Origin: Hyphomicrobiales bacterium
Lineage (GTDB): Bacteria; Pseudomonadota; Alphaproteobacteria; Rhizobiales; Rhizobiaceae
Reading direction: 5' to 3'
DNA length: 36,896 nucleotides
Assembly: GCA_024225445.1 (NCBI GenBank)
Contig: JAAEMP010000316.1
Location: 1-36,896, forward strand
Below are positions 1 through 8,218 of this stretch, piece after piece (the first letter of the stretch is position 1; each line of letters opens with the position of its first letter). Below the pieces are notes generated by a model. The model was not told where the DNA came from. It did not search any database and saw only the letters and a list, made by a program, of their open reading frames with translations. The translations under genes were made by a program, and so were the position numbers.

Positions 1-47
1 ATTGCCAATGTGTGAGATTTAAATTTGCGGATACTAAAACGCGCCAT
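1..47 (-). CDS. Possible 5' end of a gene running off the left edge
   Basis: An ATG on the minus strand at 47-45 opens a frame reading MARFSIRKFKSHTLA that stays open to the window edge. A GGGA lies about 10 bases upstream. Only 15 codons are visible, so this may be chance; the basic start would suit a membrane or DNA-binding protein, but no family can be named. Confidence 0.22.
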   Translation of the reverse strand, partial: MARFSIRKFKSHTLA

Positions 48-80
48 GATATTTTTCCCGTCATTACCATTTTTTTTATT

Positions 81-107
81 TCAGGTACCATGCACCTGAA
101 GTTTTTT
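81..107 (+). terminator. Possible weak intrinsic terminator
   Basis: TCAGGT (81-86) can pair with ACCTGA (94-99) around a 7-base loop, followed by AG and six T. The stem is short and no plus-strand gene ending just before it is visible, so this is a weak call. Confidence 0.25.
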
Positions 108-228
108 GTGAACCTTTGATCCGGTCCGTCCCCGTATTGTGCATCTGATATTTTATGATCTTAATGTATCCTTGATAAAAAACAAGGCAAGGTTGAATAC
201 TATGGATTGGTTCGATGTTTAACTTGAC

Positions 229-260
229 TAAACCACTACCGACTGGCGTCGGTAGGTTTA
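229..260. repeat. Right-end hairpin of the IS200-type element
   Basis: The arms at 229-243 and 248-260 pair perfectly except for one bulged A at 235, around the loop TGGC. The hairpin contains the transposase TAG stop (238-236). In this family a bulged terminal hairpin is what TnpA recognises on single-stranded DNA. Confidence 0.65.
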
Positions 261-652
261 TCGATGTGATTTTCCAGATACTGAAGTATCACGTCATCAG
301 TTATGGCACCACTTGTGGTAGAAAAATATCCCCTGCCCCAAAAGTGGCGACCCCAGTATCGTTTCTTCAGTGCGGGAAATTCCAGTTGCACTTTATGGGA
401 TGAACGCCCTTTTACCTTGCGCATAAAATCACTGACTGACAGTTTCGGTGGTATCGACACGAACATATGCACATGATCGCCTGACAGGACACCGCTGATG
501 ATCTCTACATCATTTTCATTGCAAACCTGCCGGATGATCTCTCGAACACGCTGCTGAACTGCGCCCTTTAACACTTTAAATCTATACTTTGTTATCCAAA
601 CCACATGATAACGGTGATAGAACACCGAATGTTTGCCTTTTTGGTATTGCAT
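236..652 (-). CDS. tnpA: IS200-type transposase TnpA (Y1 HUH)
   Basis: A 138-residue protein that cuts and rejoins single-stranded DNA at the element's ends using one tyrosine. The HUH metal-binding motif is HVH at residues 60-62, within SGDHVHMFVSIPP, and the likely nucleophile is Tyr125 in ILQYLENH. Length and the opening MQYQKGKHSVFYHRYHVVW match IS200 TnpA, which is why I start at 652 and not at the in-frame ATG at 700: the extra 16 residues would be encoded by the regulatory hairpin. GGGAG lies nine bases upstream of this start but is buried in the hairpin stem. All motifs are intact, so the gene may be active. Confidence 0.9.
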   Translation of the reverse strand: MQYQKGKHSVFYHRYHVVWITKYRFKVLKGAVQQRVREIIRQVCNENDVEIISGVLSGDHVHMFVSIPPKLSVSDFMRKVKGRSSHKVQLEFPALKKRYWGRHFWGRGYFSTTSGAITDDVILQYLENHIDKPTDASR

Positions 653-720
653 AGCCACAGGCTCCCGAAAAGTGAAACTTTCCGGCGTCGCCTGTTTCAT
701 TTTTCGGGAGCCTGTGGCTA
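652..720 (-). promoter_or_regulatory. mRNA hairpin burying the tnpA ribosome binding site
   Basis: The arms 652-671 and 701-720 are a perfect 20-base inverted repeat around a 29-base loop. In tnpA mRNA the 3' arm contains the Shine-Dalgarno GGGAG and ends at the start codon, so the stem would block translation. IS200 is known to repress its own transposase with an upstream stem-loop of this kind. Confidence 0.7.
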
Positions 721-746
721 TTCTTCTTTAATTCGCGCAAATGCTG

Positions 747-762
747 CCCGTCTGAAGACGGG
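747..762. repeat. Left-end hairpin of the IS200-type element
   Basis: CCCGTC-TGAA-GACGGG is a perfect 6-bp stem with a tetraloop, about 100 bases upstream of the transposase start. Its position and shape fit the left-end recognition hairpin of IS200/IS605 elements. The outer end of the element probably lies within 15-20 bases beyond it, near the TTAT on the minus strand. Confidence 0.6.
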
Positions 763-766
763 GGAT

Positions 767-1033
767 CTAACCCATAAAAGTGGAAAAGAAGATACCGACG
801 CCCACATCTGCCGCGCCGGAAAAAACCGGGGTCTCGGTTGCGCCCTCATAGATCCACCTGATAATCCCCGCTACCACCAACGGCGTACCCAACCCGGCAA
901 ATATTATCGCCAATAACGGGGTCTCATAAACAAAATATGCAGCAAATGTGAACGGCACCAAAAATGCTGTGCCGACAGCAACCAGAATTGGAGCCCAACT
1001 GACTTCCCAATGATAGAGTTCGATGAGATTAGT
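767..1033 (-). pseudogene. Remnant of a small two-helix membrane protein
   Basis: An open minus-strand frame without a good start codon (TGA at 1036-1034) encodes two clear hydrophobic segments, from WAPILVAVG to FVY and from PLLAIIFAG to IIRWIY, with the charged stretch YEGATE after the second. The opening HWEVSWAPILV recalls the small helical subunits or tails of heme-copper oxidases, but this is only a resemblance. A one-base shift near 1027 would join the frame to an ATG at about 1042, so the 5' end may be frameshifted. The 3' end lies at the left end of the IS200-type element. Confidence 0.3.
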
Positions 1034-1261
1034 TCAAGCCTCTCATTAAATGAAGAAGCGCGAGAGCTGTTAAGAGTATTGGTGGTGAACCCCTCCTCGC
1101 AAACTCCAGTTCATAACTAATCGAGCAAATAAATCAAATTACGACACCCCCATTTTTACCAGAAGCTTGTTGATACCCCTACCGTATCTCGCACTTCCGT
1201 TTGAGGTGAACTGCTGTCATAGTGCATTAATGGAAATATCCCCCTGTTATTCGCAGTATTC
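1034..1261. other. Intergenic, with a short plus-strand frame
   Basis: A plus-strand frame from ATG 1010 to TAA 1120 encodes 36 codons including SLSLNEEARELLRVLVVN. It has no ribosome binding site and overlaps the membrane-protein remnant antisense, so it is probably another gene remnant or chance. From 1121 to 1261 I see no gene, terminator or convincing promoter. Confidence 0.25.
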
Positions 1262-2149
1262 ATGACCGGCCCCAGGTCCTCGCCGCTTCGCGGTGCCCTT
1301 TGGATGGCGCTTAGTGCTGTGAGTTTTGCAATTCTCATGGGTCTTGTTCGCCATGTGGGGCAGGACTTGCATGTGTTTGTAATTTCATTCTGGCGCTTTT
1401 TGTTTGCTCTGCTCTTGTTTGTACCCTGGTTTTTAAGGGTCGGTGTGAATGCGCTGAAAACATCAAGACTTGGTCTTCATTTTGTTCGTGCCATTTTCCT
1501 GATCACCTCCAGCGTAAGCCTGATGATTGCGATATTGCTGATGCCACTTGATGAGGCAACCGCCTTGAGTTTCACTACGCCGCTGTTTGCAGTCATTGGC
1601 GCAGTGATTTTTCTTGGCGAGAGGGCCGGACCGCGTCGTTGGGTAGCGCTTGCTATCGGTTTTCTGGGTGTGCTGATCATTCTGCGACCGGGTGAAGAAA
1701 TCATCAATTGGGCCGCGTTTTTAATTCTCATTTCCGCGATCACGTTTGCCGGCGTAATAATAACCGGCAAAGTGCTGCTACGAAAGGATTCCCCTGAGCT
1801 GATTGTCGCCTACCTTGCGCTGACCGCTCTGCCTTTATCGCTGGTTCCGGCTTTGTATTACTGGCAATGGCCGACGGGCGAACATCTAATCTGGCTTGTT
1901 CTCATTGCACTTAGCTCCAATCTAAACATGTATGGTATCGCCAAGGCACTGCAATATGGGGATGCCTCGGCAATCCAGCCCTACGATTTCTTGCGGTTGC
2001 CCACCACAGCAACCGTTGGCTGGCTGGCCTTTGGCGAAGGCAGCGACATATATGTATGGATCGGCGCTTTGGTGATCTTTTCAAGCTCCATCTATATCAC
2101 CAGGCGCGAACATCTCGCGATGATGGAGAAAAAAGCGGAATTACTGTAA
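1262..2149 (+). CDS. EamA-type (DMT superfamily) membrane transporter
   Basis: A 295-residue protein with about ten hydrophobic segments in two EamA halves, the usual size for drug/metabolite transporters in the inner membrane. The first half begins RGALWMALSAVSFAI and has the family motif LDEATALSFTTPLFAVIGAVIFLGE (residues about 98-122). The second half ends with the conserved pattern WLAFGE...IGALVIFSSSIYI. The substrate cannot be read from the sequence. ATG 1262 is chosen because the conserved start of helix 1 would be lost with later starts, although no clear ribosome binding site precedes it. Its last bases lie in the direct repeat shared with the gene at 2504-3526. Confidence 0.85.
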   Translation: MTGPRSSPLRGALWMALSAVSFAILMGLVRHVGQDLHVFVISFWRFLFALLLFVPWFLRVGVNALKTSRLGLHFVRAIFLITSSVSLMIAILLMPLDEATALSFTTPLFAVIGAVIFLGERAGPRRWVALAIGFLGVLIILRPGEEIINWAAFLILISAITFAGVIITGKVLLRKDSPELIVAYLALTALPLSLVPALYYWQWPTGEHLIWLVLIALSSNLNMYGIAKALQYGDASAIQPYDFLRLPTTATVGWLAFGEGSDIYVWIGALVIFSSSIYITRREHLAMMEKKAELL

Positions 2150-2182
2150 TGGGTTAATCGCCCCGTCCGGCTTCTGAATGAG
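2139..2182 (+). repeat. Direct repeat, copy 1 (3' end of the EamA gene)
   Basis: This 44-base stretch matches 3516-3559 at 39 positions. The match is perfect over the final 19 bases (CGTCCGGCTTCTGAATGAG). It covers the EamA stop codon and the bases after it. The second copy sits at the stop codon of the next gene in the same relation. Confidence 0.75.
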
Positions 2183-2503
2183 TCGAAAAATTACGGTAAC
2201 GGAATGGAGGAGATTGATGCGGTTTGATATTCACCTCTATCTCGGATTTGGCCCAACAATTATCAACCGTCGTTACAAAATCCTCGTCTCCTGACATATG
2301 TGCTGGCTATACAACAACCAAAAACATAGGCCAAACCGGCAAACGGGAAATATCACTCAAAACTTTGAAAAGGAACATGGAAGTGAACTATTACCGTAAT
2401 TGCGTAAATCCTTAATGGAAACGCTGTAAAAACTCATTCGCTAAATGGCGACTTCCATGCCATTAACGTAATTAAGATTTCTTGTGTTGGAGAGGTAACA
2501 AGA
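2183..2503 (+). other. Intergenic stretch with a 25-codon ORF
   Basis: Directly after the repeat, ATG 2217 follows a strong GGAGGAG ribosome binding site and encodes 25 residues, starting MRFDIHLYLGFG, with TGA at 2292-2294. The strong binding site and a normal-looking start suggest the head of a lost gene rather than a working peptide. From 2295 to 2503 there is no other convincing gene. The last bases carry the binding site GGAGAGG for the gene at 2504. Confidence 0.35.
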
Positions 2504-3526
2504 ATGACCAAGGATTGGTTTGAGGTTCTTACCGGCTTTCCTGAGCGAAATTCTGAAACCGTTCGCGAAAACCTCAGTGTAGACGGTTCAAGCCTTTGTT
2601 CTGAAGTGAACGGAAAAACGTACTCAATCGGTTCTTTCCAATGCATCACATTGGAGGAACTTCGAAAAGAGACGGCCACTTTGATAGCTGACCAGGGAAC
2701 TTCATCTTGTGAGCTCATTATTGGTGATGTGAAAAAACTGCATGAAGAGAACAGCAATAAGGAATCGGTTTTTCAAGTAGCTTCACAATTCAATTGTCTT
2801 GAAATGATATCGCCAAATGTAACTCCCGAAGATGGGGTCACCAGGTATCAACACGATAGAACCCAAGGTCCTGCATGTGCTATTTCTGCCGGTGCGGCGA
2901 CGATTTACAGGAATTATTTTGTTCCCCTTGGAGAAGGTTACGGGCAGACCTCTGACCGACAGATAAACACACTAAAACCATTTGCAGATGCTTTGGCAAA
3001 AAATCTCGGGTGTAATGTTAGTGAACTTTGGTTCATGAAAAATGGCTACTTGTTGCTCAATGAAATGTCTCTTTCCAAAATTGACCAGCATCTACTGGAA
3101 TGCAATGAGGCTCAACTGGATGCATATCGGAAATTAATACAAATTGGCATTCATTGGGATGTTGAGGTCACATCGGCTTCGACTACACATAACCAATTGG
3201 TTTCACAAGTTTTTTGCTCTGCACTGCCTGTCGCATATAATCATGCTACCAGACAAAATTGGGCAAGATTTGCAAGGCTGGTTTTGGAAGGCACCTATGA
3301 AGCTACAATGCTCGCAGCGGTAGTAAATCGCAACAAAACAGCTGTTGAAACGCTGTTTCTCACACTATTGGGAGGAGGAGCATTTGGAAATGAAGAAGCA
3401 TGGATAACTTCAGCAATTCAGCGTGCCATTGAGATCACAAGAAACGCGGGTTTAGATATAAAAATTGTCTGTTTCAGCGAACCAAGCGCCGCCCTGACAA
3501 GTTTTGTATCCAGGCAATTACAGTAA
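2504..3526 (+). CDS. Macro-domain-like protein of unknown function
   Basis: A 340-residue soluble protein with no signal peptide or membrane segment. ATG 2504 follows a good GGAGAGG site. Distinct motifs are FQVASQFNCLEM (90-101), TQGPACAI (120-127), TIYRNYF (133-139), QVFCSALPVAY (235-245) and LLGGGAFGN (288-296). From memory these mark a family found in bacteria, fungi and plants that is annotated as macro-domain-like. The GGG-AFGN loop and the following helix and strand resemble the ADP-ribose-binding part of macro/PARG folds. Binding or hydrolysis of ADP-ribose is an inference. The gene is A+T-rich against its neighbours and is bounded by direct repeats, suggesting acquisition. Confidence 0.6.
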   Translation: MTKDWFEVLTGFPERNSETVRENLSVDGSSLCSEVNGKTYSIGSFQCITLEELRKETATLIADQGTSSCELIIGDVKKLHEENSNKESVFQVASQFNCLEMISPNVTPEDGVTRYQHDRTQGPACAISAGAATIYRNYFVPLGEGYGQTSDRQINTLKPFADALAKNLGCNVSELWFMKNGYLLLNEMSLSKIDQHLLECNEAQLDAYRKLIQIGIHWDVEVTSASTTHNQLVSQVFCSALPVAYNHATRQNWARFARLVLEGTYEATMLAAVVNRNKTAVETLFLTLLGGGAFGNEEAWITSAIQRAIEITRNAGLDIKIVCFSEPSAALTSFVSRQLQ

Positions 3527-3559
3527 TAGGTCAAACGCCTCGTCCGGCTTCTGAATGAG
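3516..3559 (+). repeat. Direct repeat, copy 2 (3' end of the macro-like gene)
   Basis: Second copy of the repeat at 2139-2182 (39 of 44 identical), again spanning the last codons, the TAA stop and about 33 bases after it. Similarity stops abruptly after GAATGAG in both copies. The two copies define a unit of about 1377 bases that includes the macro-domain-like gene. Confidence 0.75.
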
Positions 3560-3666
3560 CAATAACCGAAGCGTTAAGAAAAATTCATCCATTAACACGA
3601 AACGCCCATAACTGATAGAAAATTGCGACGATAGCTTTTTCTCAATCAGTTGATGATCCAGGAAAG

Positions 3667-6393
3667 CTACTGACGATTTCCTGATTTTGCCTTGTCCAGC
3701 AGGGCACGCAGTTCGTAAAGTTTTTCCAGTGCCTGGCGGGGGCTGAGCTCATCGGGGGCGATCTCGGCCAGTGCCTTTACCAGTGGTGTGTCGATATCAA
3801 CCGGTTTATGCACCGGCTTTTGCTCGACACTGAACAGCGGCAGATCATCAATGATTTTGGCGGCGGAATTCTCACGCTCGACATTTTCCAGCTGGCTTAA
3901 AACATCACGCGCCCGTTCGATCACTGCAGCCGGCAGACCGGCAAGTTTGGCCACCTGGATGCCGTAGGAGCGATCAGCTGCTCCGGCAATCACCTCATGC
4001 ATGAATACCACCTCGCCCTGCCATTCCTTAACCTTCATCGTTGCGTTGAAAAGCCTGTGCAGGGGTTCGGCCAGCGCTACCAGTTCGTGATAATGGGTGG
4101 CAAACAATGTGCGGCAACGATTGACCTCGTGCAGGTGTTCAATTGCCGCCCAGGCAATCGACAAACCGTCAAAGGTTGCTGTTCCACGGCCGATCTCATC
4201 CAGAATAACCAGTGATTTTTCGCTTGCCTGATTGAGGATCGCTGCCGTTTCCACCATCTCGACCATGAAGGTCGAACGCCCCCGCGCCAGATCATCTGAT
4301 GCGCCAACCCGGCTGAACAAACGGTCAACAATGCCGATAATTGCCTTATCCGCAGGAACGAAACAACCCATTTGCGCCAGCAGGACAATCAGCGCATTTT
4401 GACGAAGATAGGTGGATTTGCCACCCATATTAGGCCCGGTCAACAGATAGATCGCACCATTTTTCTGGTTATGTTCAGGGCTGAGATTGCAACTGTTGGA
4501 GATAAACGGTGTTTCCCCCTGTCGATGCAGGACCTGCTCAATCACCGGATGGCGGCCGTTTATTATTTCAAAATCCAGACCATCGGCAAGTTCTGGTCGG
4601 CAATAGTTTTGCTCATCTGCCAGTCTGGCATTCGAGCCGGCCACATCCAGATTGGCCAGTGCATCGCCAACACCGATGATTGCCTGGCTGGCATTCACGG
4701 TTTTTTCAAGCAGGAAATGAAAAATTTCCAGTTCGATATCCAGCGCCCTGCCAGCCGCATTGGCAATTTTTGTTTCAAGTTCAGCCAGTTCCGTAGTCGT
4801 AAACCGCATCACATTTGCCAGGGTCTGGCGATGGATAAATGTCCCGGTTAATTCATCAGCCTGTAAACGCGGGGCGTTATTCGCTGTCACCTCGATGAAA
4901 TAGCCCAGCACATTATTATGCCTGATCTTGAGTGATTTTACCTTTGTGCGATCAGAATATTGCGCCTGCAGCCCGGCTATTACCTTTCGGCTCTCATCGC
5001 GCAGGGTACGCAATTCATCCAGTTCGCCATGATAGCCTTGCCGCACAAATCCTCCCTCACGCGCGAGGATAGGCACATCATCGCCCAGCACTGCGCTGAG
5101 CAGATCAGTCAAATCTGCAGGTGTATTATTCAGGCCATCGCGTATCGAAACAATTTCCGACGGCAGGTCGCTCATACCTGTCAAAATTCCATTGATCTCT
5201 CCAGCAGTCTCAAAACCCTGCAGCAGCGCCTTCATATCACGCGGCCCGCCCCGGTTAAGCGCCAGGCGCGATATCGCTCTGGCCATGTCTGGAGCAGATT
5301 TCAGATGGTCCTGCAGCTGCTTCAGCAGAGATAAATCATCAGATAAAAACGATACCGCATCCAGCCGCCTGATAATAGCAGACCTTGAAGTCAGGGGTGC
5401 CATCAGACGTTGTGCAAGTTCGCGCGCGCCCGGCCCGGTTACCGTTCGGTCAATCGCCTTCAAAAGACTGCCCTGGCGCTCACCGGCAAGGGTTCTTGAA
5501 AGTTCCAGATTGGTGCGTGTTGCCGCATCAATCAACATCACACTGGAACTGCTCTGGCTTTGAGGATGAGACAAGGCAGGCTTTTCCGCCAGCTGGGTTT
5601 TTTCCACATAGGCCAGTATAGCTGCAGCAGCTGTCAATTCACTTTTGCTGTAAGTGCCAAACCCGTCCATCGATTTGACACCGAAATATTCACACAACTG
5701 TTTTGCTGCACTTGCACTGTCAAACAGATTTCCCGGTAGTGGCGTGACCGCGATTTTCAAACCGCTCAGGCTGTCACGAACAAATTCCTGCTCCAGCGTA
5801 TTTTGCGACAAGATCAGCTCACTTGGTTCAATACGAGAAAGATCGCTCGACAGGTTTTCCACGCTGGTATTGGCCGTTCCAAATGCACCGGTTGACAACT
5901 CGATCCACGACAGAGCCAGCTCCTGACTGCTTTCTCCGGTACGCAAGCGGGCGAGAGCGCACAGAAAGTTCGATCGCGAGGGATCAAGGAGTTTTTCTTC
6001 AGTAATGGTGCCGGGTGTAACCAGCCGCACCACACCCCGGCGCACCACTGATTTCGCCCCGCGTTTTTTTGCCTCGCTCGGCATTTCCAGCTGTTCGCAT
6101 ACCGACACCCGGTGCCCCTGCCTGATCAGTTTCAGCAGGTAATCATCCGAAGCATGAACCGGTACACCACACATGGGAATATCATCGCCAAGATGCTTGC
6201 CACGCTTGGTAAGCGCAATACCCAGTGCCCTTGACGCAATTTGCGCATCTTCAAAAAAAAGCTCGTAAAAATCCCCCATGCGATAAAACAGTAACGAGCC
6301 CGGATTGGCAGCCTTGATCTGCATAAACTGCTCCATCATCGGCGTCGCTTTACCGCTCTGGATTACCGCATTTGATGATGACAGCTCTTGCAA
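3667..6393 (-). CDS. mutS: DNA mismatch repair protein MutS
   Basis: A 908-residue mismatch-recognition ATPase. The N-terminal mismatch-binding motif [11 protein letters not shown] (Phe-x-Glu) lies at about residues 37-47. The connector, lever and clamp regions follow, then the ATPase with Walker [11 protein letters not shown], Walker [12 protein letters not shown] and the signature FATHYHELV. The C-terminus keeps the helix-turn-helix and MutL-contact region. All key residues are present and the length is normal. The reading frame begins at TTG 6393 with AAGAG seven bases upstream; ATG 6339 or 6336 would still leave every domain complete. The gene stands alone and no mutL is in the window. 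Confidence 0.97.
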   Translation of the reverse strand: MQELSSSNAVIQSGKATPMMEQFMQIKAANPGSLLFYRMGDFYELFFEDAQIASRALGIALTKRGKHLGDDIPMCGVPVHASDDYLLKLIRQGHRVSVCEQLEMPSEAKKRGAKSVVRRGVVRLVTPGTITEEKLLDPSRSNFLCALARLRTGESSQELALSWIELSTGAFGTANTSVENLSSDLSRIEPSELILSQNTLEQEFVRDSLSGLKIAVTPLPGNLFDSASAAKQLCEYFGVKSMDGFGTYSKSELTAAAAILAYVEKTQLAEKPALSHPQSQSSSSVMLIDAATRTNLELSRTLAGERQGSLLKAIDRTVTGPGARELAQRLMAPLTSRSAIIRRLDAVSFLSDDLSLLKQLQDHLKSAPDMARAISRLALNRGGPRDMKALLQGFETAGEINGILTGMSDLPSEIVSIRDGLNNTPADLTDLLSAVLGDDVPILAREGGFVRQGYHGELDELRTLRDESRKVIAGLQAQYSDRTKVKSLKIRHNNVLGYFIEVTANNAPRLQADELTGTFIHRQTLANVMRFTTTELAELETKIANAAGRALDIELEIFHFLLEKTVNASQAIIGVGDALANLDVAGSNARLADEQNYCRPELADGLDFEIINGRHPVIEQVLHRQGETPFISNSCNLSPEHNQKNGAIYLLTGPNMGGKSTYLRQNALIVLLAQMGCFVPADKAIIGIVDRLFSRVGASDDLARGRSTFMVEMVETAAILNQASEKSLVILDEIGRGTATFDGLSIAWAAIEHLHEVNRCRTLFATHYHELVALAEPLHRLFNATMKVKEWQGEVVFMHEVIAGAADRSYGIQVAKLAGLPAAVIERARDVLSQLENVERENSAAKIIDDLPLFSVEQKPVHKPVDIDTPLVKALAEIAPDELSPRQALEKLYELRALLDKAKSGNRQ

Positions 6394-6508
6394 TGAAACA
6401 CTCTTGATTATCGGTGGACCGGGACCATAGATTCAATATTCCTTAAGGTTTGGCAAGCTATTCAAAACACCGCAACAACCCGGCACCAGCCATTCCACAG
6501 AATATTGT

Positions 6509-7363
6509 TTATCTGGCGGGCGAATAACGCTCCGCATTTGGACCATAATAAGCTACATATCGCGGGTTCAGGTTGCCAACCGGCAGGACAATCAGCACAT
6601 CGATACAGCCAAACTGGTGATCAATTACCGCCTCTGCGCCTATTGCCGCTCCAAGGCGCAAATATCCCTTGATAAGCGGCGGTAACTGGCGCAGTGCAGA
6701 TCGCTTGTCCAGGTTTTCTGCCTCTATCCGGTTCATGTTGACACCACGGTCCGGTTGCGCAAACACCTCCCACTCGCCCTTTGCCCGTGCAAAATGAAAA
6801 AGAAATGACAATGGCTCTGCCAAAAGGTCCGGATCCGTACCGTCAAATGATGCACAACCAAACATTACATCAACCCCATAACGGCGAACATAAGCCCAGC
6901 TTCCCTGCCACAATAATTCTATCGTTCGCTTGTTTCGGTAAGACGGCAAGACACATGAACGCCCGAACTCCAGGAAATTCTCGGCTGGATGACACTTCAC
7001 CAGAGCATCAATATCAAACTCGGTTTGCGAATAGAACCCGGACAACTTGCCGGTTTCGCATTGTCTCAACAATCGATACGAGCCGACAATTTTTCCGCTT
7101 CTGGCTGTCCCATCCAGCTGGTTATCCAGAACCAGGAGATGGTCACAATATTGATCATATTCATCCACATCCCGCTGATTATTTCGCGAGTAATCACCGG
7201 GCTTTGCCGACATTTCCTCATAAAAGACATCATAACGCATATTCTGGCTTCGTCGCACTTCTTCCGGATTTTCCGCCAACCGGCACTCAAGATTATTGAT
7301 TCGTCCGAGTGTTTTAATCGGAGTGTCGGGAATACCGGTATCGGTCGGCTGACGCATTTTCAT
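6509..7363 (-). CDS. olsB: L-ornithine N-alpha-acyltransferase OlsB
   Basis: A 284-residue GNAT-fold (hemolysin-like) acyltransferase that moves a 3-hydroxyacyl chain from acyl-ACP to ornithine, giving lyso-ornithine lipid, a phosphate-free membrane lipid precursor. Supporting stretches are LRYDVFYEEM-like NMRYDVFYEEMSA (41-53), VGSYRLL, FLEFGRSCVLPSYRNKRT (about 130-147) and the C-terminal PPLIKGYLRLGA. The second enzyme, OlsA, is not in the window. No good ribosome binding site precedes ATG 7363; the ATG two codons later is an alternative. Confidence 0.85.
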   Translation of the reverse strand: MKMRQPTDTGIPDTPIKTLGRINNLECRLAENPEEVRRSQNMRYDVFYEEMSAKPGDYSRNNQRDVDEYDQYCDHLLVLDNQLDGTARSGKIVGSYRLLRQCETGKLSGFYSQTEFDIDALVKCHPAENFLEFGRSCVLPSYRNKRTIELLWQGSWAYVRRYGVDVMFGCASFDGTDPDLLAEPLSFLFHFARAKGEWEVFAQPDRGVNMNRIEAENLDKRSALRQLPPLIKGYLRLGAAIGAEAVIDHQFGCIDVLIVLPVGNLNPRYVAYYGPNAERYSPAR

Positions 7364-7719
7364 TCGAATTATGTTCAGTTCAAGAAATCAGGATTTACCA
7401 GACATATATCATCTCATCGCCAAATTCGGGAAAATATCAGGCTGTTCCAACAATTATTTTGGCAATTTTACAGCTTTAGCGTCTTGTTCAAGAATTTCTG
7501 ATGGCTTTGAGTACATCGCGATGTGAGTGCGGCCTGTTGTCGTTATTAACTTGCCTATCTTGATGCAGCCAACTTAATACGCTAGCATCTGCTACAAGAT
7601 ATTCACAAGATTTAGCGGTTAACTGGCTGCGATCGCACCTCGCCCCAACCTCGGAACCAGGCCACCAGCCAGGTCAATTTTGGATTTTTGGCGGGAGCCG
7701 ATATCGGGCAGGGATTAAT
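7364..7719. other. Intergenic region between divergent olsB and CBS gene
   Basis: No gene seen. It must hold promoters for two divergent genes. The clearest element is the perfect 12-base palindrome ACATCGCGATGT at 7513-7524, a possible operator. An AGGG ribosome binding site for the CBS gene lies just before 7720. Confidence 0.4.
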
Positions 7720-8160
7720 ATGAGTGCAAACACAACAACAATTGGTCACTTGCTTGATGAGAAGGGCGGAGACGTTTGGTCCATTGACCCGGATGATTCC
7801 ATATTCAACGCCGTCACCGAAATGTCGGTCAGGGATGTCGGGGGATTGCTTGTCGTCAAAGACGAAAAAATCGTCGGCATCATCACTGAGCGCGATTATA
7901 CCCGCAATGTCATCTTGAAGGGTAAGACCTCTGCCGAGACGCCTGTTTGTGAAATCATGAGCAAAAATGTTATATGTGCAATGCCGGAGCATACGGTATC
8001 TGAATGTCTGGAGATCATAACGGAAAAGCGAATTCGACACCTCCCGGTCGTTGACAATGACAAGTTGATTGGCATGATATCAATTGGTGATCTGGTAAAA
8101 CAGATAATCACCGACCAGCAGGCCACCATTGAAAAGCTGGGGAATACTGGTCAAGCCTGA
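7720..8160 (+). CDS. Two-CBS-domain protein
   Basis: A 146-residue protein made almost entirely of a tandem CBS pair (about residues 10-65 and 78-137), a module that binds adenosyl nucleotides and acts as an energy sensor or regulator. Typical strings are VGIITERDYTRNVI at the end of the first domain and IRHLPVVDNDKLIGMISIGDLVK in the second. There is no attached enzyme domain. Stand-alone proteins of this type are common in alphaproteobacteria and their targets are mostly unknown. It is convergent with the histidine kinase gene (58 bases between stops). Confidence 0.9.
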   Translation: MSANTTTIGHLLDEKGGDVWSIDPDDSIFNAVTEMSVRDVGGLLVVKDEKIVGIITERDYTRNVILKGKTSAETPVCEIMSKNVICAMPEHTVSECLEIITEKRIRHLPVVDNDKLIGMISIGDLVKQIITDQQATIEKLGNTGQA

Positions 8161-8218
8161 ACGTAGCAATTTGATATGGGGGATTGGCAGACCGGAGCAA
8201 TATGTCTGGTATAACGGC

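Larger units (their letters stand above)
205..775 (-). mobile_element. IS200-type insertion sequence (IS200/IS605 family)
   Basis: A compact element with a single Y1 transposase gene and subterminal hairpins but no terminal inverted repeats, as known for IS200. The left end carries a perfect 6-bp hairpin (747-762). The right end carries a larger hairpin (229-260) overlapping the transposase stop codon. A third hairpin (652-720) covers the transposase ribosome binding site. The exact ends are not fixed: single-strand transposition leaves no target duplication, so I place them a few to about 20 bases outside the terminal hairpins. There is no tnpB/IscB-like partner gene. Confidence 0.75.

Noticed and set aside
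205-775. A REP-associated transposase (RAYT) instead of an IS200 transposase
   Set aside because: The protein has the length and ends of IS200 TnpA and lies within its own element with left and right hairpins; no flanking REP pairs are visible.
3997-6035. Several open frames of up to 159 codons on both strands within mutS
   Set aside because: All overlap a complete, fully conserved mutS in another frame and carry no motifs.
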